64,000 nt of DNA, taken from positions 248,001 through 312,000 of the forward strand of contig JAUIRK010000536.1 in NCBI GenBank assembly GCA_030549495.1, written 5' to 3'. Position 1 is the first letter of the stretch. Every line of letters begins with the position of its first letter. Source of the stretch: Nectonema munidae. Taxonomy: Eukaryota; Nematomorpha; Nectonematoida; Nectonematidae. Below, in pieces: positions 1 through 11,069 of this stretch. Under the pieces are notes generated by a model, which saw only the letters and a list, made by a program, of their open reading frames with translations, was not told where the DNA came from and searched no databases. The position numbers were made by a program, and so were the translations under genes.

Positions 1-72
1 ACTTTTGGTAACGAAATACATATTAAAAACAAGTGCACAAAAAGGATATGCAAAAACAGAACTTTCTTAAAA

Positions 73-78
73 TTTATT
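73..78 (-). terminator. Likely SGF29 polyadenylation signal
   Basis: AATAAA on the minus strand, about 150 bases after the SGF29 stop codon, a usual distance. Identified by motif and position only. Confidence 0.4.
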
Positions 79-226
79 AATAAATTAGAATTAAGAGATT
101 TAGTTCGAAATGTTTGAAATTTCAATAATTCTTAAATAACCAAAAAAAGCTTAGAACTTCTTTGAATAAATTTCAATAAACTTGATTCCAAGATTAAAAG
201 GAACTGTGGTAAAACGAAATGGCGCA

Positions 227-401
227 TTACATATGTGAAGTGAATCCTTTAAAACGAATAACATAAAATGGTGGAATCGCAAGGGGCGGAGAAAATCCTT
301 CTGGATAAAGTTCGTCTTCAAAAGAAATGAGGTAGTCTTCTGTAGACTTTTTCGGAGATTTGAAAACAACTCCGGCATAAAAACAGGTAGTTTGCGGGTA
401 C
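227..401 (-). CDS. SGF29: SGF29 last exon (Tudor 2)
   Basis: Acceptor AG lies at 403-402 on the minus strand; the exon starts by completing an Arg codon, then reads YPQTTCFYAGVV, SPKKSTEDYLISFEDE, YPEGFSPPLAIPPFYVIRFK and ends with TAA at 229-227. This is the second Tudor repeat with its aromatic cage residues. The C-terminal tail (GFTSHM) differs from the basic end of vertebrate SGF29. Downstream lies an AATAAA on the minus strand at 78-73. Confidence 0.9.
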
Positions 402-3400
402 CTAAAAGAGATTTAAAAAGAAAAAAGTCAACGACTCTGCTCTGCAAAAGTTAAAATAAAATACAAAATACCTCGCCAAAATCTTGGTTCCTTTTGAGAA
501 TATTGCGTCCGAATTGTGCTTCGGATCGGCTTTGTAATGGGGTAGAGGTATGACCTAAAATTTAAATCACTAATATACTAATCATTGATTAGCTCAACAA
601 ATTTAATCCTTTATCTCACATAAGGCTCATCATAGCTTTTAAAAACACAAACAACTTCTATAAGTAAGGAAGTGTAAAACATTGAACATCTCAGGTGCTA
701 CAAATTTACATTATGTAATAAAAGGTTTGATTGTTTCTTGAATTATATTTAGGTAGCTAGTTTAGATTATTTTAGTCAGAGAGGAGCAGGATAAAGATTA
801 TTATTTGCATTCCTGGCAAATAAGCTCTAATTATACTTCCTTTAGTAGTCTAGTGCATAGGTTCACAAAGTAACGGCATGAACCCCTTTGCGTGTTACCT
901 GTTTAATAAATAGCTGTTTCCGTTAAGATAAATCATTGAGGGGCATGACAAATTTTATGTTACCAAATGTGGGTTCATGCTCTGCAAAAGCTTGGGGAAA
1001 ACAAGCCACGTTTCCTTATTCCTTGATAGGGGTTCGATTGCACCACTTACAAATCACGATACTGAATAGTACTCTATTTAAAAACAACAAACATCTACAC
1101 ACTTTTCAATTTGCTTATACAATAAATTTCAGATCAAAAAATTTTAAAAGGCTTCCTCTAAATTTATACATGAAATGCACACTAATATCATTCATTCGTT
1201 AACTTAGCACTGAGTTTCCGATCAACGCACTTTGAGGAGCAGCGTGACGCAAGTGTCCTAAAAAACAAAAAGCATCTTCTTTGAATGTACAAAATTCGGT
1301 TAAGAATTAAGGAAAGCAAAAAGTTACTTTTTGTTTAGAGTTGAAGTGTTCATCGTTGGAGTCATCGATATCTTGTAGGCAATACTTGCCACTGTCGAAG
1401 TTTTTAACGCGCGCAATGATGCAGATGTAGGATGCGTTTTTGCTGGAAGATTGCTCAGGATATTCGGTGTTGCGAATGAATGAGGCCACGAGATCCCCAA
1501 CAGACGCTACGAATGACGAATCTGCAGGAATCGAGCCAACGAGAGAAGGAGTTGAAAGAGTTTTCTTTCCTTGATGTTTTTTCTCATTTTTCCAAACCTA
1601 TATGAATACATTTAGTTGGGTTAAGGCACAGGGTTCGGGCAAATTTTCAAATCATTACCCCATAATACATCAATGGACACTAAAGTTACGTCTCTTGGAG
1701 GACCAGCTGAATTTCTAAATTCCCAATGAAACTGAATAATGGAGTTTGAATTCAAACAAGTGAAGTTGTTTGAATTCAAACAAGGAAAGTTGATCCTTTT
1801 TTTGTTCAGTGATTATCTTTGTTTACTATTGAAGTTTCAAGTAGGTCAAAAAAAATTTCAAATAAAACTTATTATGAACTTTTCTGTTGTGATTATACAA
1901 ACGTTTTAGTTGCTTTGATTTATCTTGAAGGATCCAGGCCTCAAATCTGATCCAAAAATTAAGCAACTTGCTTTGCAACCATCAGGCCTTATATGGATTT
2001 CATGCTATATTTTTAAATTCGTAAAAATTCTCTTCATTTCTCCCTTTCCCAAAAAACTATTCGTTTGTGTGAACACCGTTATTTATAAGTTTAATTTATA
2101 AATTATAAGTGTTATTTATAGGAAGAATATAATTACAAAACAAACAAGTTAAAAATCATCTAAAAAAATCATCAAATATAATTTTATAAAACTAATAAAT
2201 GCTAAGCAACCACATTAGCAAATTGAGCGCTGAAAAGGCTCTCTGCGCTTAGCAACCTCAGGTCTGACCCAGAAAATGGAGTTGCTTATAAAGAAAAAAG
2301 TGTAGGTGCAGTATAAAGCTAAAATAAATGTATGATTTATTGATTTCACTTGAACACAATGGTCTTCGAACGAGATATAAAATGTCAACTTTTCAATGCA
2401 ATTGATAAATAACAAACAAACGTGGTTTAAAAAAGAACATAACAATATATAGTATAGCAGTAATCACACAAATATAAAAACAGTGAAGTTACGCAGTGAA
2501 ATGAAAAAGTAGTGTGAGCGAAAAAAGAACAATAAAACGAAAATCTATTTCATCGATAGCACTAAAACACAATGGGTCACTCATGACCAAGTATGAAATG
2601 TCAAATTTTCATTGCATTTTTCAATCAATTTGTCAAATGACGTCTTATTAGTAATGTCGAAGGAAAGTGATTATGCATTAAATTTCACTAAACTTCTTAT
2701 CAAAGGAATTTATTTTGAACACAATTTTTTGGGAATCAAAATTTTTGAAGTAGCTCAGCGAAACTTTGGCATAAACATGAATAAAATTTTTTTTATTGTT
2801 ATAAGCTCAATAGGTCAATTTTTTCTCCCCTAAAGTATCTTGAAATAAGACATTTTTTATTTATTTCAATGAATTATTTTAGTTTTTATTATGGGTCATG
2901 GCATGAGTGCCCAAAATGACTCTTAAAGGGTTAAATAAAATAAATCTTAAAATATTTTAGATATGAACAACAAGATCTTTTAATATTCTTGGAACCCATT
3001 TAAATTTGCTTAGTGTAATTTGAACGTGTTTAGTGCCAATTTGAATTTGCTTAGTTCAAAGTTTGAACTTGAAATGGCATAGATTCTTTGAATTCAAAAA
3101 GATTTTAAGGTAATTAGTGAAGTATTTTTGAAAAGATATGGAAGTGATAGTTTTCATTTTTATTCAAATTTTTTTTATACTTTTTATGAGTCAGTCTCTA
3201 AACAAGAAACATTTGTAAAACTAGAAATAAAGAATGAGGAAAAATTATATACAGTCAGAACTCGACAAATTAATTGAAAAATCTCGCTATTCGTAATAAT
3301 TTTTCCTTTATTAATTTATATACATCCAGAAATTGACAAACCGGAACAATATTAAAATTAAAAAGATCAAATTTTTACAAAAAAATTCTCAAAATTTAAC

Positions 3401-6400
3401 ACAATTTTTTGTTTACAATTTAAAAAAGTTTTGTGACAATTTTAAAAAGTTACTTCTAAAGTAGGTTAAGTTATGAATTATGTTAAAACTATTGCATTTA
3501 CTAAATAAAATCAATCAAACAATTTAAACAAAATTAACCAAGATGTCGAACGTATGAATTTTTTGACTTCCGTATAACATATGCATTAACTCGCAAAATC
3601 TAAAAAATGTTCAGGGAAGGTTTTGATACCATAAAAGGTCTTGGGTTCGATCCGGCATGAAGCCTTTTTTGCTCATAGTTTGACACAACTGGTGCAATTG
3701 TGCCGTGTAGCGCTAAGGTAGTTTTACATTTCACCTACGATTCATACACTAAAAAATGTAGATTTCTTACTAACATTCTCAAAAAGTGATAATTCTTACC
3801 TAGGATTGTTAAAAGGACACAAAATAGCGCTATTTCAAATTAAATTCCTCCAGTGTAGGGTTATTAGCTTACAACCTCTGTTTATGAATAACTGACAACT
3901 GCATTTTTTCTAGGAATCCAAGTTTCAAAAAACTTGTTCTTTTTTAGTCGAGCAGGAGTTGGATTAAGATTTTTGTAAGTACTAGCAGGCGGATATTTTA
4001 ACTGCGAATACGCAACTTTGAGAAATATGGAGCAAAAAAATACCGAAAATCTGTCTTTAATCCAGACACGCTGTCTCAAACAACTCAAAGAAGAAGAGAT
4101 AAACGTTATTACCGTTTGCTAATGCAATCGACTGAACTTAAAGTTGTCATATTGAGACTGAACATAGTAGTGATAACTCTGTATGGTTAGTAAGACGAGG
4201 GGGGAACGGTTTTAAAAAGAAACAGTGAGAGCTTTTTTTTGCACAAAAAGTCCTTTATACCGCGCACAATAATGTGCATATTCTCAATTATAAAATGAAA
4301 CGAATGAGAACTGTGCATATTCTCAATTACCTTCATCAAGCAATCATATGCTTACAACGCCATCTTATGAGCGTTCTTTTAAGTGGTCTCTTAAAACCGC
4401 TTTGACTTATCAAATACAGGGAGGGATAATATATCATATCTCTAGATCTAGATAGATTTTTTAATGATTTTTTTAATTATGAGGCTCAAAATAAATAAAA
4501 AAAAATATTACGCACCGGAATATTAATTGAAAAGTCATCAAGCATTTTCATAAATTTGCTGCGTCTAGATGAGTTCGTTATTTCTTTGGAATCTGGATTG
4601 AAACAAAATTTCTTTTCGTCAGGATTAACAGAATTCAGAGGCTCAAAGTGACTGAAACAAGCATCTAGAAAAGATAATATCGAGAATTAGCAGTATACAT
4701 TTAGATCAGTTAGATCTTCCACCCCACCCCCTCTTATTCATATTTCAAGGGCAGGTCAAATGCCTTTTTAGAGCCCTATTAATTAAGGAGTCCCGTACAA
4801 AATTACAGCTTTTTTTTCTTTATAAGCAACTCAATTTTCTGGGTCAGACCTGAGGTTACTAAGCGCGTAGAGCCTTTTCAGCCCTCAAGTTGCTAAGGTG
4901 GTAGCTTATCATTATTATTTTTATTAAATTATAAAAAATTTTTAATCAAATTATATTTAAAGTAATTAAATTTTTTTATATGCTAATTCGTCTAAAAGAG
5001 ACATATGGAGGTTTGTAAATGGTATAATCTACATTTCTTACTTATAAGCAAAACGTATACAAAGCTATCGAGAATTTTTAATTGATAGTTTTTTATTTAG
5101 ATTAAAATATAGGGTATTTTACAGTATATAATGACAGAGAAGTGGAAGTAATCAACGCTGAAAAAAATTGGCTCTTGCACATTCCTGAAAACGTTGATAA
5201 AACTGGCTTGATTTGTCCTGAGTGCAACGAAATATTCAAGAACAAGCATGAATTCTCATCACTTATAAATTTCAAACATCGAAAATTTGCTGGTTTAGCA
5301 TCTAACACTGGTGTTTGTCTAGTCTCTCATAAAGCTCCTTTTACAATCTCTTGAAACTTCTACTATCGCTATATCCATTGCTACTTTGCCAAATACAGCC
5401 ATGACTCCCATCACTACGAGACTTTCTCCGATTGCGGACTCTTCAACTGTCATTGTTGCAACAGACTTATTTCTTCAAGATTCTACAGACACTTCTGTTT
5501 TTGATTTATTTCCTAAAACGGCAAAGCCTAAACGAAAGCGAATAAAGCATGATGCTTTATTTAAAGCTGAAGTTGTTCAAAAGAAAGACGAAGGGGTACC
5601 CACATCTGAGTTGGTAAACATTTACAAAAGTTTTAACCTTGACAAGACTAAAGTCTCAAAGTGGGTAAGAAGCAGAGAAAGTATCTATCAAGCAGCCGCT
5701 GAAGAACAAAATAAAACGCTTTTTAGGATTCGACCATCGACAATGTTTTGTTCAAAGATCTTTTGGTCAAATTCAATCACGTAATTGTAAACTTTATCAA
5801 GAGGAACAACTTGAAACGGAGAAAAATTCAACGTAATAAAAGAATGCCAAAGAACAATATCGAAGTAAAATTGAAAATGGCACTTAACTCTGCGAGAAAG
5901 AGAGATTCGAACATGGAACAAGGGTATGATGAAATGTGGGGAAGATTTTTGCCACTACTGCGGATGTTGATCACAGTCCTCTCCCTTTTGCCAGAGATGT
6001 CACTACAACTTATGAGGAAATAAAGAAGAGATCATTAGAAAATTGAAACAATAAATTGTGAATATCACAGCCAAACACAAGGGACAGCAAAGGACTTTCT
6101 GCTTTAAATATCTGCTTACAACCATATGGGTGACAACCAAAGTAGCTTGCATCCATCTTCAGAGGACAAGGTAAAAGGCTAAGTTCTGTTAAGAATGCTT
6201 CATGGGACAAAGATGTCGATGTTTCCTTTCAATCAAATGCATGGGCGGATACAGACTTTTGTCTTGAAGGTTGTAAAAACCTTAGAACCAGAAGTCAGAC
6301 ATTGAGCATTTTATTTTATTTCTTGACAACTTTGAAACACATGTCAATGAAAGGTTAAGAAAAGATATTCAGGAACTTGGAGGTGTTTCTTGGTTTGGCT

Positions 6401-8952
6401 ACAAATATATGGCAACCTATGGATGGTGCTGCAACCCTTAAGGCACTGATTAATCAAGAGTTCTTTGACTGGCGATGATCAGAATAAAAAATAGCGGTAC
6501 GGTGTAGACAGTCCATATCAATGCAAGTGAGGAAAGAGTTCTTATTACACACTGGGCTGGAAACGCGTATCGCAAGCTTACAAAACCACTCTACAATAAT
6601 TTTGGTTGGACTGTTGAAAAGTCTCATTACTGCAGACAGAAATGAAGATGACAAAATAAACCCAGAAGACCTTTAAAACTAAATTACCACCATCCATTCA
6701 GCTCAATCCTTTATCAAGTCCTCCAGCAGCTTTGATGGTACCAGAAAAAGATAGAAATCGATGTTTTTGATGACTTTGAAGGTGAAGAACAACTCGATAA
6801 TGCAGAGCTGGCACATGAAGAAATCAACCCTGATGTATATATGTTTTTGACTTGTTTGTTATAAATACATTTGTTACCTCAAAACAAATCGTTTTTTGAG
6901 AAAGGGAGAGATGAAGAGAATTTTTATGAATATAAAAATATATCATGAAATGTATATGAGGCATGATAGTTGCTAAGCAAGTTGCTTAATTTTTGATCTG
7001 ATTTGAGGCCTGGGTGTTTAGAAACTCGGTTGCTTATAAAGAAAAAAAAGTGTATGGATTAGGAAGCGAACACTTGCTTCCATTGGTACTATAGGACTGG
7101 ATCCTACCCACTTGGCTAGTAGTTACTTCGCCAACAAATGACTGGAAGAGAGTGAAAACACCGAAGATAGCGAGACCCTTAACAAAACCTCGATTCCTCG
7201 AAATCTCAAGCTTCCGTTAGTGTATGCCGAATCTGTTAATCAGATATTTCTCACTCTTCTTCTTTGTGAAAAGTAGATTTTCTGTGAGAGTCTCCATTGG
7301 CGAGTGGACAGGGTCGACACTCAATGAAAGTTCCTTTTCAAAGATATACATAATGTATCGGTGCCTATGTCGTAGTTGTTGCAGGAAACTGGTTGACCCC
7401 GACTCTTTGGGAACAATAACCAGGCCTAGAAGGCAAAATGGATGATGATGATCGGTGCCTATGTCGTTATGCCAACCGGGCGAAAAAGCCAGTGTAAGAA
7501 TTTACTCAACCAGGACTATCCTCCAGGAATCGATTCATTACTCAGTTATCTTCCTAACACCGTTGATACTTTAAAATGCATCTCTGTTTATTGGAATGAA
7601 GGCACTATTAAACGAATCGGTAGAGAGTTGCTCGGTACTCCAGATTTAGTAAAGTTCTGCAAACTCCAAGATGAGGTTTCTCTGCTAAGTTATCTTAAAT
7701 CCGATGCTAACACTGAAAATAGAACGACTTGTAAGGTCCATCAAATTGATAATCTCTTCATCCCCAAGATTCAATTTAGAAGTATATCCTCGACGCGGCC
7801 GACTGGAGAGCTTTCCGCCCATCTAAGTGGGCAGAGGGATACCTGCTTTCCCCGATTGTTTTAAGGAATAGAATGTGCATTACTCTCAGCTCTCTAATAA
7901 AGCTATGCTCAATAACAACTAGGAGATTCCCAGCATATATACTACGAATATTAATTCACCTCTGCCATTTTAATGAAATGTGGTTGGATCCAATTACTGC
8001 AATCAGCCCACCACACATCAGTGTTGGGATTGCGTATAATTCTTTGACACGCTCTTTAACTGTTAAATCTGGAGATGTGGCCGTTATTCTCAACATACTA
8101 AGCTAAGAGGACTCTTGCTCAACAACTCTCGATATCACAATCTCTTTAGACGATCGAGACGACTGCTGTGATTTCTTCCACCGCCATTAATTATATCGAC
8201 TCATCAGCTTCCTTAATCACACACCCTCTAAACTCGGAGACGTCTACTCATGCTGTTCCTTCAGAATTACAGCCAACAGTCCTGGCCTTATAGAGATCAA
8301 TATGGCGTTGTCAGATCATCTAGAAACCTGGAGACTCATTGAAAAAGATTGGGATTACTACTTGACGCAGAGTAGCACACGTTACGAAAACCACCCCAGC
8401 CTATCTCGATTCTTTGAGAGAGAATTCGTCTTAATTGTGAATTACACGAGTTCAAAGATAAATTATGGATATTATATAAAACTCTTATTTGGCTTTGTTT
8501 TATAAAAATTATCCTTAGTTAGAAAATGATTTGAATAAGTTTTACTTTTTATTTTCTTATTTATAAAAAACAATTTTATAATTTTTTATTTTAAAATTTA
8601 ATATTTCAAAAAATTAATTTTGTAAAAAGGGGAAATAATATTACTAGGTAATTTTTAAAAAAAAAAAGGAAGAATTTTTTAGGTTAAAAATATTTTTCCG
8701 TAGTGATGAGATGATTGAAATTGTTATAGACTTACTAGAAGTGCTGTCTGGATTATCTTTACTACTTATAGAATCATTAGGGACAGATATCACCAAAACT
8801 TCATCGCACAAATCAACCGCCTGATCAATCAATAGAACTTCTTCCTCACATTCAGCATCCAAACTTTTGGTGAGGAGCGAGGGGTTGGGCAAGTCATGTG
8901 GACACCCGTGAGAAGCGCTTCGTATCATCATACACTTGCGTTGCCTACACTT
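227..8952 (-). CDS. SGF29: SGF29 (SAGA-associated factor 29), multi-exon gene
   Basis: Gene-level entry; exons are listed separately. The product reads di/trimethylated H3K4 through a C-terminal tandem Tudor domain and belongs to SAGA and ATAC histone acetyltransferase complexes in the nucleus (family knowledge). Seen here: joined exons give the family blocks in order: an acidic helical segment, a block with RRSKFMKMLDD before VWKNEKK, the linker VGSIPADSSFVASVGDLVA, Tudor 1 ending in QDIDDSNDEH, then VIPLPHYKADP and Tudor 2 starting YPQTTCFY. Splice phases agree at all four junctions (phase 1, 0, 0, 2). The two Tudor-2 tyrosines (YPQTTCFY) and the phenylalanine of ISFEDE, which form the methyl-lysine cage in human SGF29, are conserved. 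Introns of about 0.07, 0.8, 2.9 and 4.1 kb hold SINE and pogo DNA. A further first exon may lie at 12698-12823. The Tudor assignment is firm; the N-terminus is tentative. Confidence 0.88.
472..554 (-). CDS. SGF29: SGF29 exon (Tudor 1-2 linker)
   Basis: Acceptor at 556-555 and GT donor at 471-470. Reads VIPLPHYKADPKHNSDAIF and SKGTKILA, matching the family block VIPLPQWKANPETDPEALF that joins the two Tudor repeats. Phase 0 in, phase 2 out. Confidence 0.9.
858..1000. repeat. Inverted repeat pair in SGF29 intron
   Basis: GTAACGGCATGAACCCC near 871-887 is answered by an inverted GGGTTCATGC near 970-979. Unclassified, possibly a small non-autonomous element. Confidence 0.3.
1328..1597 (-). CDS. 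SGF29: SGF29 exon (Tudor 1)
   Basis: Acceptor at 1599-1598, donor GTAAC from 1327. Starts VWKNEKKHQGKK and continues with VGSIPADSSFVASVGDLVA, the family hallmark before Tudor 1, then YICIIARVKNFDSGKYCLQD and DIDDSNDEHFNSKQK. The DID motif corresponds to the acidic residues that hold the histone H3 N-terminus in human SGF29. Phase 0 at both ends. Confidence 0.9.
1742..1790. repeat. 24-bp tandem duplication with palindromes
   Basis: The self-complementary 14-mer GTTTGAATTCAAAC occurs at 1744-1757 and 1768-1781, inside two adjacent near-identical 24-bp units. It lies in the SGF29 intron between the 4516 and 1597 exons. No function is assigned. Confidence 0.6.
1890..2302 (-). mobile_element. 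Short non-autonomous derivative of the pogo-type element
   Basis: About 410 bp. Read on the minus strand, the end at 2302 starts CACTTTTTTCTTTATAAGCA and continues through TTTTCTGGGTCAGACCTGAG and AGCCTTTTCAGC, matching the left end of the element at 4806. The end near 1925-1993 (CAGGCCTCAAATCTGATC, AAGCAACTTGC) matches its right end. The transposase region is missing. TA flanks the 2302 side at 2303-2304; the other tip has decayed, so that boundary is approximate. Confidence 0.7.
2540..2930. repeat. Inverted-repeat remnant ending in GGGTTAA
   Basis: ATGGGTCACTCATGACC near 2570 is answered in inverted form by GGGTCATGGCATGAGTGCCC near 2890-2910, closing with CTTAAAGGGTTAA. The GGG/TTAA edge suggests a piggyBac-type end. 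The left edge is not defined. Confidence 0.3.
3610..3722 (+). mobile_element. tRNA-derived SINE, family A (diverged copy)
   Basis: Contains the polymerase III B-box-like TTGGGTTCGATCC followed by CATGAAGCC, CTCATAGTTTGACAC, and GTGCAATTGTGCC, in the same order as the other four copies in this window (23881, 50085, 59061, 63252). More diverged than those, so probably an older insertion. It sits in an SGF29 intron. Confidence 0.6.
4516..4664 (-). CDS. SGF29: SGF29 exon (helical region to linker)
   Basis: Acceptor TTTTCTAG ends at 4665; donor GTGCGT starts at 4515. Open frame includes ACFSHFEPLNSVNPDEKK and SSRRSKFMKMLDDFSINIP. The RRSKFMKML stretch aligns with the RRGVLMTLL block just before the LPLW segment of human SGF29, and the exon joins in phase 0 to VWKNEKK of the next exon. 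Confidence 0.75.
4806..7052 (+). mobile_element. Pogo-type DNA transposon, decayed
   Basis: 2247 bp flanked by TA (4804-4805 and 7053-7054). The left end CAGCTTTTTTTTCTTTATAA and the inverted right end CACTTTTTTTTCTTTATAA both continue GCAAC, about 23 of 25 matching. Inside is a plus-strand transposase in several frames (separate entry). TA target site, short inverted ends and a DDE gene with a helix-turn-helix place it in the pogo branch of Tc1/mariner. A short derivative at ~1890-2302 shows the family moved more than once. It lies in the SGF29 intron between exons 8736 and 4664. Confidence 0.82.
5142..6840 (+). pseudogene. Pogo-superfamily DDE transposase, broken
   Basis: Parts in order: 5142-5354, an N-terminal block with a degenerate zinc-finger-like CPECNEIFKNKHEF; 5386-5720, helix-turn-helix with KPKRKRIKHDALFKAEVVQK, VPTSELVNIYKSFNLDKTKV and SKWVRSRESIYQ; 5770-5870, VNFIKRNNLKRRKIQRNKR; 5930-6010, WGRFLP followed by VDHSPLPFARDVTTTYEEI with the first catalytic Asp; 6070-6280, DSKGLSALNICLQPYG, SIFRGQGKR and WDKDVDVSFQSNAWADTDF; 6390-6470, IWQPMDGA and LKALINQEFFDW; 6600-6680, LITADRNEDDKINPE. 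This order matches a pogo DDE lineage with a C-terminal LITADGSDDDKI motif. Frame changes and stops separate the blocks, so no active enzyme is encoded. Confidence 0.8.
7060..8480 (+). other. Composition-shifted relic with broken coding segments, unclassified
   Basis: Starts just beyond the right end of the pogo element and is visibly richer in G and C than the DNA on either side until about 8480. Plus-strand open segments at 7224-7445, 7442-7864, 7873-8106 and 8302-8505 have protein-like composition (for example PPGIDSLLSYLPNTVDTLK, LLGTPDLVKFCKLQDEV, ITAISPPHISVGIAYNSL). They look like pieces of one or more longer genes broken in several places. I recognise no domain. It could be a relic of a virus-like element, a horizontally acquired gene or an old host pseudogene; nothing in the sequence decides. 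Confidence 0.45.
8736..8952 (-). CDS. SGF29: SGF29 acidic coiled-coil exon (probable)
   Basis: Donor GTAAGT starts at 8735 and leaves a phase-1 end, as the 4664 exon needs. The segment SLDAECEEEVLLIDQAVDLC followed by DEVLVIS resembles the ADAEAECNILRKALDKIAEI helix of human SGF29. The 5' edge is uncertain: AG acceptors ending at 8953 and 9001 both give phase 0, and one near 8863 would drop a basic leader (KCRQRKCMMIRSASHG). The start given is the one with the more pyrimidine-rich upstream sequence. Confidence 0.55.
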
Positions 8953-10430
8953 CTTAGAGGAAACTCTTTCGTGGACGTAAAGAATGAATCTTTTTTTCGC
9001 CTTAAATGTTCATTTTTAACTCTATGATACCAAAAAAGAGCCTACGTTTTAACTAGGGTCTGAATCCAAGTACTCAAAAACTTAGTAAATTTAACACCAG
9101 CTTTCCATTCAAAATTTTATTACACCGGCTTCGATTCTCACCCCTTCAAAATCTCAGAATCCGTGGACTTCTGATTCCACTACCCTGTTTGTTAAAAGGA
9201 AAAATTATTATTAAGGTAATTTTTACATTGAACAATTTTTTTAATTTTTTGCATAGACTCAATCACCATCTTTCGATTGGACTCAAGTGGCTTAAATAGC
9301 AGAAGTGGCAATTAGACCGGTCCGTGAAAGTCACAATTACATTTCAAATCTTTTGGCAAAAATAAATTGGCAATCGCCATTATTTGATAAACGTTCATAT
9401 TTGTTCTACTGCATTTTCATTTAGTAAGAATTTTAATACAAATAAATTGTGTCGCCCATAAGTAAGTGAGTTAACTATATTTTTAGTTGTAGGCTGATGA
9501 GTGAATTTATATAGATATTTCAATTATTTTAATGAAAAAAGAGATACTATGACAGATAAGTGAATACATAGAACATTTTAAATATTTCGGTTCTGTTCTC
9601 GCTTATAAGAGGCAGTGCGACTTTAAAATGTTTTTTTATAAAAAAAAAGAAAAAAATTAGTTGACAGTAAAATCAGTCAATTTAGGAAAGGCGTTATGCA
9701 AAGAAAAAAGAAACATCCGCACTACAAACTAGTTTTAGAAGAGCAGACCAAAATGTAAAAATTAAGCAGCATTAATTTTTTTAAACTTACAAATGGCGAA
9801 AGATCTGCACGAATTGTTAAAAAAGTGTGTGTGAATCATGTTCAAATTATAATGCGCAAATATTGTATATACGAATCATATTTTAAATAGAGATTTTAAT
9901 TCTCTCTTTACAAAATTTAAGGCTTATGATAGATAATAGTTAGTTCACTCTTTTGGTAAAAAAAAAAAGAAGGATATGCAAGCCCAAATTCAGTAGTCTT
10001 CATTTAGTAAAAAAAATTATGTAAAAAAGAAGACTGAGAAAGTCATAGTAGTAATTTTTATTATAAAATTTAACTAATTTAAATAAAAAAAAAGGGACCA
10101 ATTGACTCTGTTGGTAGTTCCAGCATTTAAATATAGGATTCATTCGCAATTAAATAGTTGAAGGTAGTTTGAGGATTACTTTACGAATGCTCATTTTGTA
10201 GGGTTGGCGTGGTGGCCAGTACAGATACCATCCATAGCTTTATTTTTTCCCTTTTTTGAAGGCAAATTAAAAAAAATTAAGATGGCACAAAATAACAACA
10301 ATATTTCGGATTTATGAAGCTTATGATCAGTGATTTAATCATCCAAACAAAGCATACTATTTCTATATTTGATCTATAATATGTATAGAATAGATATGCG
10401 GTAATTTAGGACAATATGTTTGTTATGGCC
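8953..10430. other. Gene-poor AT-rich stretch
   Basis: No supported gene. Contains poly-A/T runs and a short mixed-composition piece at 9040-9190 without recognisable content. It would be intronic if the 12.8-kb exon belongs to SGF29. Confidence 0.5.
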
Positions 10431-10436
10431 ATCACC

Positions 10437-10620
10437 AATTGGGGCTTGAGTAGGATTGCCTAAAAGCCTGGCTTTGCTGCGACAAGATTTTTTGGTTCGA
10501 ATCCAGAGCCAAATATTTGCTTATAGTCGAGACAAAATGTTTAAGCGTGCCTTTCCGATAAAAAGGAAACCTAATCATACATTTATCTTCACCCAATAAA
10601 AGAACAGAAAATTTCATAGC
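10437..10620 (+). mobile_element. tRNA-derived SINE-like element, family C
   Basis: TTGGGGCTTGAGTAGG resembles an A box and, about 35 bases later, GGTTCGAATCC is a near-perfect polymerase III B box; an unrelated tail follows to about 10620. Sequence after the tRNA-like head differs from the other SINE families here. Single copy in this window, so the ends are approximate. Confidence 0.5.
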
Positions 10621-11069
10621 ATGGAGTCCGAATCATAAACAAGGATAAACACACGAACAAAGGGAAAGAAATGATCTCTGATCGATGTAATGAAAATTCA
10701 CGGAAAGAGAAGCATTGCTATTTACGCCTAGAATAACGTCTTAACTAGTGATGGCACAGGCACTCGGTATCGCTATCGGTGGTATCCGAGGATTTTAGTG
10801 GTACCTGAAGCTTTATTTGTATCGGGATATTTTTTGTTTCATATAATACGGTTTTCAATCCATTTATAGCATCTCTTAAAAAACAATAATTATTGAATGA
10901 AATTATTACTTGAGCTTTAAAGTAATGCTTATTACTAAAAGTATAAAAAAATACGAACTGTATGTTGTCTTCATGATAAAACTTTCATTTGTTAATATAT
11001 TCAACGATATGTGATAGAAAGCTCCTTAAAATATTTACTTAAAAGATGCATGTACATGCGGTTTCTTAA

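Noticed and set aside
151-447. 98-codon minus-strand open frame
   Set aside because: Wrong frame across an SGF29 intron and last exon; the real reading gives the Tudor 2 sequence.
942-1202. 88-codon plus-strand open frame
   Set aside because: Lies in an SGF29 intron, no motif or splice support, low-complexity composition.
10437-10620. Possible tRNA gene because of GGTTCGAATCC
   Set aside because: The head does not close into a cloverleaf acceptor stem and is followed by a long unrelated tail; SINE-like.
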